DNA of 64,000 nt, from the IMG/VR virus record IMGVR_UViG_3300043539_002606, positions 19,607 through 83,606 of that record; one strand, 5' to 3'. A model generated the notes under the pieces. It made no database searches. It worked only from the letters and a program-made list of their open reading frames with translations, and was not told the DNA's origin. Below, one piece after another: positions 15,604 through 23,186 of the stretch. This DNA comes from a virus. Position 1 is the stretch's first letter. The number at the start of each line of letters is the position of its first letter. A program made the position numbers and the translations under genes.

Positions 15604-15637
15604 TGCTACATCTTATCTATGCCTGTTGATTGCTTAA
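15572..15637 (+). CDS. Candidate 21-aa leaderless micro-ORF (cassette B)
   Basis: The frame reads MHLRLNVMKPIATSYLCLLI + A and stops at TAA 15635-15637. It starts seven bases after the -10 box and shares its first 11 codons with cassette A. The C-terminal half differs in sequence but is again short and hydrophobic, and the lengths are nearly equal (21 and 22 aa). It overlaps the gp16 3' end on the opposite strand by 21 bases. Real peptide, regulatory RNA or promoter relic are all possible. Confidence 0.4.
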   Translation: MHLRLNVMKPIATSYLCLLIA

Positions 15638-16051
15638 GAATTTTTGAAGTTCAATAGTTGTACCAACAAAAATTGCATTGTTTGTTGTACTATTTGCCTC
15701 ATTAGGTTTATTTCCTTTGATCAACAGCTTACGCTGCTTTTGAAGATCAAGTAGCTGCTGATTCATTTCAGCACTTTGTTTAATCATATTGCCAAGCACC
15801 TCATATGCCCGAGGATGTTCAGCATCGGTAGCAAGTGCATGTAAATTACTAATTACTTCATCACTTGTATCAAGCAATTTTTTCATGCGCACTCGAGCAT
15901 ATTCAAAATCATCCTGTGCATCGCTTATTAGTGCTTCATCGCTTGGCTCAGGTGTTAAAATCTTTGGAGCTGGTGGGGCTGGCATCATAATCTCAAGCTG
16001 ACCAGTCAAATTTTTCATTAACTCGCTCTTATGGGATTGGTCTGGTTTCAT
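15617..16051 (-). CDS. 16: Terminase small subunit gp16
   Basis: DNA-recognition and regulator subunit of the packaging motor. The 144-residue protein is mostly helical, with EDS-like acidic DEALISDAQDDFEYARVRMK and YEVLGNMIKQSAEMNQQLLD, the pattern of T4 gp16 (164 aa) central coiled coil. It sits between gp17 and gp15 as expected. The first 23 bases overlap the end of gp15. Confidence 0.85.
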   Translation of the reverse strand: MKPDQSHKSELMKNLTGQLEIMMPAPPAPKILTPEPSDEALISDAQDDFEYARVRMKKLLDTSDEVISNLHALATDAEHPRAYEVLGNMIKQSAEMNQQLLDLQKQRKLLIKGNKPNEANSTTNNAIFVGTTIELQKFLSNQQA

Positions 16052-16835
16052 AAGTTACTGGTATGGGTGGAAATTGTTCCTCAAAATATTCAATCTCAAA
16101 GCCTTCATTAAGGGATGTTTGATCCTCAAAGTGTGCACGTGTTCGAGTTGACACCAAAGGATCTGCATCAGGCTCACTGTCAAAGTCAAAATAGCTAACA
16201 TCAACTGCACTAATTAATCCGCCTCCTGCACTTAGATTAATTGGAGCGCTGATAAATTTAACGCGCACATCAAAGTCAAGGGTGTAGATAACAGTTCTTC
16301 TGCTATTTTCATAATCACCTTCATAGTTGTCTTCTTTATTAACCGCAGTTAGACTAACGGGTATATCTGTCAAACTATCAGGACCTTCTAGACCCTTTGC
16401 AGTAACACTATATGTTGGATTGAAATATGGCAAGATCTGTTCAACAATTTGCATTGCCTCGTCATGACCGCGACTTATAATGCTAAGACTAAAGTTTAGG
16501 ATATATGGCACAGCTTGCCAGACTTTAACAACATTGTCTCCGTCTTGTTGTACAGTGCGATTCATGCGATTAAGCTTTGATTCTGTGTCAAGATTCATGC
16601 TTGTTATTTCAAAAGCCATGCGAGGCAATTTGATACTAATAGCATCAGCTGGACCTTTAGCATTAATACGAGAAAGATAGCGTTCGATCGGTGCATAGGT
16701 TAATGGCACACGAACTGTGCCAACACCTGCTCCATTTTCAGCAGGACGTACAATCTTTATATCATTAAAAAGTGTGCCAAAAATAGCTACAGTCTTTTTA
16801 ATGGTTTTGTTATAATAATATTCGCGACTCATCAT
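16029..16835 (-). CDS. 15: Tail sheath stabiliser / completion protein gp15
   Basis: Caps the tail and joins it to the neck. The 268-residue protein (T4: 272) starts with the conserved REYYYNKTIKKTVAIFGTLF and contains RVPLTYAPIERYLSRI and NFSLSIISRGHDEAMQIVEQILPYFNP, all close to the family consensus. Two ATGs in tandem (16835 and 16832) are possible starts. It overlaps gp16 at its 3' end and follows gp14 closely. Confidence 0.95.
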   Translation of the reverse strand: MMSREYYYNKTIKKTVAIFGTLFNDIKIVRPAENGAGVGTVRVPLTYAPIERYLSRINAKGPADAISIKLPRMAFEITSMNLDTESKLNRMNRTVQQDGDNVVKVWQAVPYILNFSLSIISRGHDEAMQIVEQILPYFNPTYSVTAKGLEGPDSLTDIPVSLTAVNKEDNYEGDYENSRRTVIYTLDFDVRVKFISAPINLSAGGGLISAVDVSYFDFDSEPDADPLVSTRTRAHFEDQTSLNEGFEIEYFEEQFPPIPVTYETRPIP

Positions 16836-16838
16836 GGC

Positions 16839-17759
16839 TTAACTAGGCTCCCCAAATGGATTATCTTCAGAGAAATCAATAAAGTCCTCTTCAATTGCTG
16901 TTTGTTTAAATTTGCTATTTTGACTCATGCGATCATTGTTGAATAGCAAATCGTTATTATCACCAATGACATAGCTATCTATAACTGTTGCAACTGCACC
17001 TGATTTTGTGCCAGTAAAGACAGTGCCAACACCAAGTTGGGTAGGCGCTCCTGTTGTAAAGGTTGGCACACCTACAATTATTTGATTTTTATTTTCGTCA
17101 AGTTTATATTTGTAGAATTTAACAAGACCGCTTGTTCCAGAGAATGTAAATGTTAGGCTTTCACCAGCAAGAAACTCACCAGTTGCCGTTGTAGAATTAT
17201 ATTCAAAAATATTACTATCGCTGTTATTATATTCAATGCTATCAATCTCGTGCACACCTGTGTTTATATTCTGACTTTCATATTCAAAAAGTTCACATGT
17301 GAGTGTCCAGATCGGTGCATCCTTTAATTGTAAAAAGGGCTTTTCATTTTCCACATATTTGATTTCAAATAATTTTTTAATAGGACTAAGCGGAAAGAAT
17401 ATAAGATCACCTTCTGTTGGTCGATTATTATTAACACCAAACCCATAACGACCAACTCCTTGAATCCAACGACGTTTGCTAACAACAAGATTCATCTGAT
17501 CTCGTATCTCGAGGCCAAATTTACCAAGCAGCTTGCCATCACCCTCATAGCCATCAATACTTTCAACATACATTTCAATCTTAAAACTATGGATGAAATT
17601 GCTTAGCAGATCTTCGTTTAGGATATTATCTTTTGTTACAATATGACGAGGTATATAATAGACGTCGGTGCCATAGATCTTAATGGCCTCAATGATTAGA
17701 TTTTCATAGAGTTCCTTTTCTGATCTCTGACCATTCTGGAAATATTGATTAACTGGCAT
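16839..17759 (-). CDS. 14: Neck protein gp14
   Basis: Neck/collar subunit that completes the filled head. The 306-residue protein begins with NQYFQNGQRSEKELYENLII and continues IYGTDVYYIPRHIV, EMYVESIDGYEGDGKLLGKF and RWIQGVGRYGFGVNNNRPTEG, typical of gp14 in T4-like phages (T4: 256 aa). The C-terminus has an extra variable segment. It is three bases downstream of gp13. Confidence 0.92.
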   Translation of the reverse strand: MPVNQYFQNGQRSEKELYENLIIEAIKIYGTDVYYIPRHIVTKDNILNEDLLSNFIHSFKIEMYVESIDGYEGDGKLLGKFGLEIRDQMNLVVSKRRWIQGVGRYGFGVNNNRPTEGDLIFFPLSPIKKLFEIKYVENEKPFLQLKDAPIWTLTCELFEYESQNINTGVHEIDSIEYNNSDSNIFEYNSTTATGEFLAGESLTFTFSGTSGLVKFYKYKLDENKNQIIVGVPTFTTGAPTQLGVGTVFTGTKSGAVATVIDSYVIGDNNDLLFNNDRMSQNSKFKQTAIEEDFIDFSEDNPFGEPS

Positions 17760-17762
17760 AAT

Positions 17763-18512
17763 TTATCCAACAAAAAAGTCAACAGGATTGCTATAGAAAA
17801 GATCAAATCTTTCTTTAAGTTCTTTGAGATCTGTGACAGCATCATCATAGATCTGACGACCACTAATTGTCACACCGCCTGGTAATTGCATGCCTTCGAA
17901 CTTGCTAAGATTCTGACCCCATTGTTTTTTAATCATTAGTGTCAGCAGCTCTTTAAGTGCCATGTCATTATAAACATCTGGATAGCCATTAGGATCGACG
18001 CTCGTATAGCATTCAATAATAATAAAGTCACCTACTTTTGTTTTATCTCGCAATAGACCATGAAATTGAAGAGTGTCCATGTGACGAGCATAGCTTAATT
18101 GACCAGTATGACCTGTGATAATATTCTGCACAAGACTAATATATTGACTTGTCATCTCATAGTTAATAATGCCACCTGGGTTTCTCAGACCATATACGTC
18201 ATTAAGAAACATTTGATATTTAGCGCTAAACATACTCGCGCTGCTCGTATCATTAAAACTAAGTATTCGAGTGACACTTAAGATATTCTCTGGCAAATTG
18301 CTAATCTTATTGTCATCGAGATCAGATTGTGTAATCTCATGCTTAAGAAGTGTGCGTACAACTGCGTCGCTGTGATATTCTTGCCAATATTGAATTGCTT
18401 CATCAATGCGATCCTCTAATTGATCGTCATCAATATTAATCTCCATAACTGGTGCACCAAGTGCGCGCAAACAATAGTCGGCCAGTTCTTGTCTTGTACT
18501 AGGTCTTGCCAT
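17763..18512 (-). CDS. 13: Neck protein gp13
   Basis: Head-completion and neck protein. The 249-residue protein opens with STRQELADYCLRALGAPVM and INIDDDQLEDRIDEAIQYWQ, the standard gp13 N-terminus, and later has CYTSVDPNGYPDVYNDMALK and LTLMIKKQWGQNLSKFEGM. T4 gp13 is 309 aa. A perfect late promoter is five bases before the ATG, so this gene heads the gp13-gp14-gp15-gp16 transcript with no leader. Confidence 0.95.
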   Translation of the reverse strand: MARPSTRQELADYCLRALGAPVMEINIDDDQLEDRIDEAIQYWQEYHSDAVVRTLLKHEITQSDLDDNKISNLPENILSVTRILSFNDTSSASMFSAKYQMFLNDVYGLRNPGGIINYEMTSQYISLVQNIITGHTGQLSYARHMDTLQFHGLLRDKTKVGDFIIIECYTSVDPNGYPDVYNDMALKELLTLMIKKQWGQNLSKFEGMQLPGGVTISGRQIYDDAVTDLKELKERFDLFYSNPVDFFVG

Positions 18513-18517
18513 AAGAC

Positions 18518-18525
18518 TATTTATA
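18518..18525 (-). promoter_or_regulatory. Late promoter (TATAAATA) of gp13
   Basis: Perfect TATAAATA ending exactly five bases before the ATG at 18512, predicting a leaderless mRNA for the neck operon. Confidence 0.8.
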
Positions 18526-18541
18526 TGTTAAATAAGATCAT

Positions 18542-19138
18542 TCAATTCTTTTCTTTTTTACATATGTAGGGCAAGCTAATGACTACGCTTAGCATTGCAG
18601 CACTATATAAAAAATTCTTGAATCGTTCTAAAGATTGTGTAATCTTTACAGCATTTGAATTTACATAAGACGTCTTGATATTTAGAATCTCATTTATGGC
18701 AGAGACTGTTGGATCAGTTAAGCTATACATTTCTTGCACAACATTTGATTTGTTAACGCTAATATCTTCAGTCAACACTTTATCAATAAAAAGATCTATC
18801 TTAACGTCATTGTCTTTTATAAGCTGCATATATGCAAGTTCATCTGGCGTAGTAGTTTTAAAATATTCATTAAGCAGTTTATTTTTTTCTTCGCGCTGAC
18901 TTAACAAGATCTTTTTTAAATCTTCTTTGCTTTGCATGCCATATGAAAATTTAATAATGTTATCAACTATGGTTAATCCATACCAGTCGAATACCAGGCC
19001 GATATTTTCAACTGTTGCTTTTTGCTGTGTCAAATTATCATTTATGGTTTTCTCAACATGATTCACTGTCTTAACACCTTGAAAGACAAATCCAAGAATG
19101 ATTATTGTTAAGCAAATAATAAAGGTTCTTGGTTTCAT
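18542..19138 (-). CDS. Two-TM protein with periplasmic four-helix-like domain, holin partner
   Basis: The 198-residue protein has one membrane segment at the N-terminus (FIICLTIIILGFVF, about 5-20), a charged all-helical region of about 150 residues, and a second membrane segment near the C-terminus (FLYSAAMLSVVISLPYI) followed by CKKEKN. This is the layout of the ligand-sensing half of a methyl-accepting chemotaxis receptor (4HB_MCP-like) with nothing after the second membrane helix. Its start overlaps the holin stop by four bases. It could be an antiholin that senses superinfection or envelope state (by analogy with T4 RI, which acts in the periplasm) or a spanin-like protein. It has no recognised family. 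Confidence 0.5.
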   Translation of the reverse strand: MKPRTFIICLTIIILGFVFQGVKTVNHVEKTINDNLTQQKATVENIGLVFDWYGLTIVDNIIKFSYGMQSKEDLKKILLSQREEKNKLLNEYFKTTTPDELAYMQLIKDNDVKIDLFIDKVLTEDISVNKSNVVQEMYSLTDPTVSAINEILNIKTSYVNSNAVKITQSLERFKNFLYSAAMLSVVISLPYICKKEKN

Positions 19139-19452
19139 CTTTTGATAAATTTTTCAGGATTGTTTTGAAATTTTTTTCCAAGCTTAACGAGGCCGTTAAT
19201 AATCTCTGGACTCACTACGCCGATGATACCATATGCAATAGCTTTATACAAACTAGAAATATCTGTTTGTTCAAGAATAAACCAGGCAATACCAGATGCG
19301 ATTGCTGCACTAAATATTTTCTTAAGCTGTTCAAGTAAACTAAATTTAGTATCACTTGACATTAAGCGCGCTAGCATTGCAGCGGCACCAATAAGAGGAA
19401 TAATCCATCCACCTTCGATAAATTGTTTTGCTAGAGCTCTAAAGTCTTCCAT
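19135..19452 (-). CDS. Holin (LydA-like, holin superfamily III)
   Basis: The 105-residue protein has hydrophobic segments GGWIIPLIGAAAMLARLM (about 14-31), a central IFSAAIASGIAWFILE (about 46-61) and IAYGIIGVVSPEIINGLVKL (about 72-91), ending in a basic tail KFQNNPEKFIKR. This matches the three-segment P1 LydA-type holin family in order and length. It would make membrane lesions that end the infection. The late promoter box ends six bases before its ATG. The partner gene downstream and the CHAP-like protein at 46914 are the other lysis candidates. Confidence 0.75.
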   Translation of the reverse strand: MEDFRALAKQFIEGGWIIPLIGAAAMLARLMSSDTKFSLLEQLKKIFSAAIASGIAWFILEQTDISSLYKAIAYGIIGVVSPEIINGLVKLGKKFQNNPEKFIKR

Positions 19453-19466
19453 AAATACTATTTATA
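19450..19466. promoter_or_regulatory. Overlapping divergent late promoters
   Basis: The 17-base inverted repeat CATAAATA-C-TATTTATA gives TATAAATA on the minus strand (19466-19459, six bases before the holin ATG) and CATAAATA on the plus strand (19450-19457, 29 bases before the ATG at 19487). One of the two boxes even includes the holin start codon. Only one polymerase could occupy the site at a time. Confidence 0.7.
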
Positions 19467-19486
19467 AAAATAACAATATTAAGATT

Positions 19487-19654
19487 ATGAAACGTATATC
19501 TATCAATGACAATTACAAACAGCTATTCTGGAAACTTGGTTGCGGAACAGTTGAATATATCGAAATCTATAATGAAGATGGAGATAAACTATATTTTAGA
19601 GCCGGCTCAGGTCGGTTTCATATGTTAAGGGGGGAGCTAGCTGATTATCAATAA
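19487..19654 (+). CDS. Plus-strand 55-aa protein of unknown function
   Basis: The frame begins MKRISINDNYKQLFWKLGCG and ends RFHMLRGELADYQ. Composition is that of a folded small protein with strands (VEYIEIYNEDGDKLYF, AGSGRFHML) rather than random sequence. It is the only plus-strand gene in the left 51 kb and lies between the divergent holin and a minus-strand gene whose last seven bases it overlaps. A plus-strand CATAAATA is upstream. Not recognised. Confidence 0.6.
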   Translation: MKRISINDNYKQLFWKLGCGTVEYIEIYNEDGDKLYFRAGSGRFHMLRGELADYQ

Positions 19655-20016
19655 GCTAGCTCAATTTTTTTCCAGGCACGGCCGCCATTCTCTGCAAAAT
19701 CAGCTGGCACAACATAGTCAAGATCATAGAGAATAGTTTCAAGAATAACTGGCACAATCTGATAAAATTCAAGTGCTGGTGCGGCTCCTAATCCTGCAGT
19801 TGCATTCATAATGCCTATAACTGCATTTGTTGGAAACTCAGTACTAACAATAGTACTTACACCGGCTGTAGTTGTAATTGACAGGAAAAAAACAATTGGA
19901 TATGCAAGCGGACTATAGTCAACTGTATATGCACCCAATTGATTTAATGCAGCACGCGACTCGTTGTATGTCGCGGCTGTCAGCAATGTATCGACGTTTT
20001 GTGTAACTTTTGGCAT
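19648..20016 (-). CDS. Unknown protein, tail-fibre region (122 aa)
   Basis: The protein starts MPKVTQNVDTLLTAATYNES, continues LNQLGAYTVDYSPLAYPIVF, and ends NGGRAWKKIELAY. No signal peptide or clear membrane helix is present, although FFLSITTTAGV and VIGIMNATAGLGAAPALEF are hydrophobic. The late promoter is exactly five bases before the ATG. It is probably a virion or fibre-associated protein because it heads the fibre gene series. No family recognised. Confidence 0.6.
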   Translation of the reverse strand: MPKVTQNVDTLLTAATYNESRAALNQLGAYTVDYSPLAYPIVFFLSITTTAGVSTIVSTEFPTNAVIGIMNATAGLGAAPALEFYQIVPVILETILYDLDYVVPADFAENGGRAWKKIELAY

Positions 20017-20021
20017 AAACC

Positions 20022-20029
20022 TATTTATG
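20022..20029 (-). promoter_or_regulatory. Late promoter (CATAAATA) of the 122-aa gene
   Basis: CATAAATA ends five bases before the ATG at 20016 and overlaps the stop of the upstream gene. A leaderless message is predicted. Confidence 0.7.
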
Positions 20030-20465
20030 CTGTTATATCGCTGGTCTCTTCAGTAATAATTTCAGGCTCTGGAGTTATAACCTCTTCAATCACTTGTGGC
20101 TCAACAATAATTTCAGGCTCTGGAGTTATAACCTCTTTTACGATTAAAGAAACAACTCCATCAACAATTTCAAACTCTCGACCTGCAACAGCAATTGCTG
20201 TGACTCCTTCGCTATTTGCTCTGCTCTTAATTTCATTTAATGCTGTAGCACTATATTCATGATTAGTGAATAACGACAAGAGTTGATTGTTGTCATATAG
20301 CTTTTGTAGAACCGCTGTCAATCTATCGTCAGGTAGACTCCAAAAAACTCGGTGAGAGTTATTGAGAGAATCTATAGCAGCATTAACAGCATTCAAAAAT
20401 GTTGTTGCTGATGCTTCTATACTGGCGATGTCAATATCTATTTGTTGTTTTGTTATTAAGTTCAT
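20025..20465 (-). CDS. Unknown protein with repeated ITPEPEII tail (146 aa)
   Basis: The N-terminal 65 residues look helical (IDIDIASIEASATTFLNAVN, LTAVLQKLYDNNQLLSLF). The C-terminus carries a tandem repeat of KEVITPEPEI and EEVITPEPEI separated by IVEPQVIEE. In DNA this is a 33-base near-exact direct repeat at 20058-20136. It lies between two fibre-region genes and starts four bases from the large fibre stop. A linker or chaperone role in fibre assembly is possible, but nothing in it is diagnostic. Confidence 0.55.
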   Translation of the reverse strand: MNLITKQQIDIDIASIEASATTFLNAVNAAIDSLNNSHRVFWSLPDDRLTAVLQKLYDNNQLLSLFTNHEYSATALNEIKSRANSEGVTAIAVAGREFEIVDGVVSLIVKEVITPEPEIIVEPQVIEEVITPEPEIITEETSDITA

Positions 20466-20468
20466 ATT

Positions 20469-23147
20469 TTAAAATCTTAGTGAGTTCCAATTTGATGGGG
20501 CTGATGAAGTTCCTGTTACTTTATAATGTAGGTAATCTATGAAAAGTTGAGATCTATTAGGAGCAGTATAAACGAAATGTCCACTTTGCAGACCAATCTC
20601 ATTACTAGCACCAGTGGTATGTAAACCATTTCTGTTTGTCCATGTGCTAACAACGGGGTGCGTAGCTACATTATAACTAGCTTGAAATAGGACTACATTA
20701 TCCCTAGAGATAATGATTGTTATAGTAGGTCCAACCGCACGATCAATCTTATATGTTATGTTCACCCATTTAAATAACAGGTCAGTGAAATTAACTCCAG
20801 TGTTTAAGAAGTCAACATTTGCTGATGTAGTTGTAAATGTAAATGGAGTTACAACGCCAGATTTATGAACTCCAAGAACTAAATTAGTGGGGTGTAGATA
20901 AGGATTAAATATCAAACCTCCTTGTAATGTAGTATCAGATCCTCCTGTTCCACCTTTTTGTATTGGTCCAACTTTCAAATATCCTTGAGTCGCAAAATCA
21001 TTACCAGTTATAAATACACGAGATGTAAATTCATCTACTCTATTTGTTAAGCCATATGGTATAGTTGTTCTGTTTATGCCAATGTAGAATGCTTGACTAT
21101 TTGCAGTTGGTCCTCTAACAAGAAAAACGCCTCGATGTGTATATAAATCATTACCTGTAAATCCAGGTGCATACACGTTACCTGAAACCCAAGTATCACC
21201 AAAAACTGGACTTGCTGCAAACGTTGTCGCACCAGAAGCAGCAGTTATTATAAGATCTTGGTTATATTGATCATCAAAATCTAAAAATTGCTCCCATGTA
21301 GTTTGAACAAATGTAGTGTCATCAATGATTCTTTTGTTTCGGCTAGTATATCGAGAGTCTGCCGATCCTTTTATAATTATATCAGATGTAGCGACAGCCA
21401 ATTGATTTGGCAATCTATTTGCAGTTCCATTTCCAACAATACTATCAGAGAATGTCTTTACTCCAGCTATTGTTTGATCTCCAGTTGAGTATGCCAAATT
21501 GCTTGCAGTTACATTTCCACTAGCAATTATATTACCAGAGACAGTTAGTTTTTCAGTTGGTGATGTTGTGCCTATACCTACATTACCTGCAAAATATCCA
21601 TTGCCTTGATAATCAATAGTGTGAATAAGAGAACCTCCAAGAGTGTATCTTGTAAAGAATTTAGAACCTGTGCCACCAGTTCCACCAGTAGCATCAATGT
21701 TAAACAGTGAATATCCACCTGTACCTGTATTATTTAATGCAACCGTGCCAAGTGTAAGTAGTTTATTCTCACCCCCTGAAGCAGTCCAAGTAGTGGGGTT
21801 ATATCTGACAAATGATGTATTGCCGAGAGAGGTTCCTGAGTCAATAATAGAAGCCCAATCAGTACCACCTCTTTCCAAATCAAAGTTCAACGCCACTGAA
21901 ATATTGGAAGATTTTAATCTTACTTTCCTTAATGCTCCTGTACCTCTACCAAAAGTTCCAACTTCAAATACGTTGTTAATCCAGTTTAGTCCACCGTATT
22001 CAACATTGTTCTCTTCATCTGTTGTGTTGTATAAGACGACCTGCGGAAACGTTGTACCAGTTGCAACTTCTCTTTTCGACATTCTAAACGAATTATACGG
22101 ATTTGCGAGTTTCAATGCTCCAGTGCTGTCTATTTCGATGTTTTTAGTTCCATCAGCAAATATATTACAAGCTGTTGTATTACCTACGAAGCGTGTTCTA
22201 TATTGTAAGTTAGAAGTAACAGTTGCAGTATTATCTACATACAAAGTGGTTGTATTGTCACTAACCGTTGCTAAAAAACCAGCCACAGCAGTTGAAGTTC
22301 CACGATAAATTTTCCTTGCTATTACTTTCGGATCACTTGATACAGGGAGTGTTACATTGACCTGTGCATTTGCGGCAGAAGCTACTGTTATATTTGCAGA
22401 ATCACCAAACTCCGTTTCGCCATCTGCTGTAACATAAGTTATATGATAGTAGTTTGTTCCAACTGGAACATTACCAGCAAGACCAGCTAGAGCTAGTGTA
22501 GGTGCTATAGGTTTTGTAACATAATCGAAATCAATACCTTGCTTTATTATACTTAATCTATTCTCTAGATCAACATTACTACTGATAACAAATTTAGCAC
22601 CTGATCCTACTGCACTAAGAATAGTACTACCTACGGAATTTGTTGTAGCGTTCCAGTAATTATTTGTATCATAACCAAATCTTACTTGCTCTGTTGTGGA
22701 GATTGTGTGAAGTTTAGCTGACGGTGTTGTTGTACCGATACCAACATTACCCGCAGCAAAATTATGAATCGTTGTTGAAGCGTTACCGTAATTGATCGTT
22801 GTGAAATATGTAGCAGCTCCTAGCGTTAATGAATTAGCTCCTTGAGTGAGAGATTGTTGGCTGTTCAAATATAAAATATAGCCGCCGCATAATATATTAC
22901 CACCAATCTTAGCTGCTCCCACTACATCTAGTGCGTAGCCAGCAGTTGGTGATGTTGTACCAATGCCTACACTATTATTGACACTATCAACAAACAATGT
23001 ATTTGTATCAACTGTTAAATTACCGCTTAAAGATAATGTATTATTAATCTGTGTCGGCACTGACAAAGTAAAGGAACCATCATTGTTGATGTTGGTTTGT
23101 GCAGCACTTGGTGCTAATACTTTTGATGTGATTTTAGTTCTTGCCAT
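20469..23147 (-). CDS. Large tail fibre protein (GIGTTSP-repeat type)
   Basis: The 892-residue protein starts MARTKITSKVLAPSAAQTNI and carries several copies of 'VGIGTTSPT' (near residues 57, 137 and 525), a motif typical of trimeric phage fibres and of proteins that end in an intramolecular chaperone. Here the C-terminus (SQLFIDYLHYKVTGTSSAPS) does not show an obvious S74 peptidase triad. The middle contains YRGTSTAVAGFLATV, a fibronectin-like segment. It is likely a receptor-binding or long tail fibre subunit. Confidence 0.75.
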   Translation of the reverse strand: MARTKITSKVLAPSAAQTNINNDGSFTLSVPTQINNTLSLSGNLTVDTNTLFVDSVNNSVGIGTTSPTAGYALDVVGAAKIGGNILCGGYILYLNSQQSLTQGANSLTLGAATYFTTINYGNASTTIHNFAAGNVGIGTTTPSAKLHTISTTEQVRFGYDTNNYWNATTNSVGSTILSAVGSGAKFVISSNVDLENRLSIIKQGIDFDYVTKPIAPTLALAGLAGNVPVGTNYYHITYVTADGETEFGDSANITVASAANAQVNVTLPVSSDPKVIARKIYRGTSTAVAGFLATVSDNTTTLYVDNTATVTSNLQYRTRFVGNTTACNIFADGTKNIEIDSTGALKLANPYNSFRMSKREVATGTTFPQVVLYNTTDEENNVEYGGLNWINNVFEVGTFGRGTGALRKVRLKSSNISVALNFDLERGGTDWASIIDSGTSLGNTSFVRYNPTTWTASGGENKLLTLGTVALNNTGTGGYSLFNIDATGGTGGTGSKFFTRYTLGGSLIHTIDYQGNGYFAGNVGIGTTSPTEKLTVSGNIIASGNVTASNLAYSTGDQTIAGVKTFSDSIVGNGTANRLPNQLAVATSDIIIKGSADSRYTSRNKRIIDDTTFVQTTWEQFLDFDDQYNQDLIITAASGATTFAASPVFGDTWVSGNVYAPGFTGNDLYTHRGVFLVRGPTANSQAFYIGINRTTIPYGLTNRVDEFTSRVFITGNDFATQGYLKVGPIQKGGTGGSDTTLQGGLIFNPYLHPTNLVLGVHKSGVVTPFTFTTTSANVDFLNTGVNFTDLLFKWVNITYKIDRAVGPTITIIISRDNVVLFQASYNVATHPVVSTWTNRNGLHTTGASNEIGLQSGHFVYTAPNRSQLFIDYLHYKVTGTSSAPSNWNSLRF

Positions 23148-23186
23148 TGTGATTTTTTGTTTGTGACATTGTTATAAATTTAAATA

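Noticed and set aside
21643-22308. 221-codon open frame on the plus strand
   Set aside because: It lies antisense inside the large fibre gene, has a valine/serine/proline-rich composition typical of the reverse complement of beta-rich repeats, and no promoter or motif.
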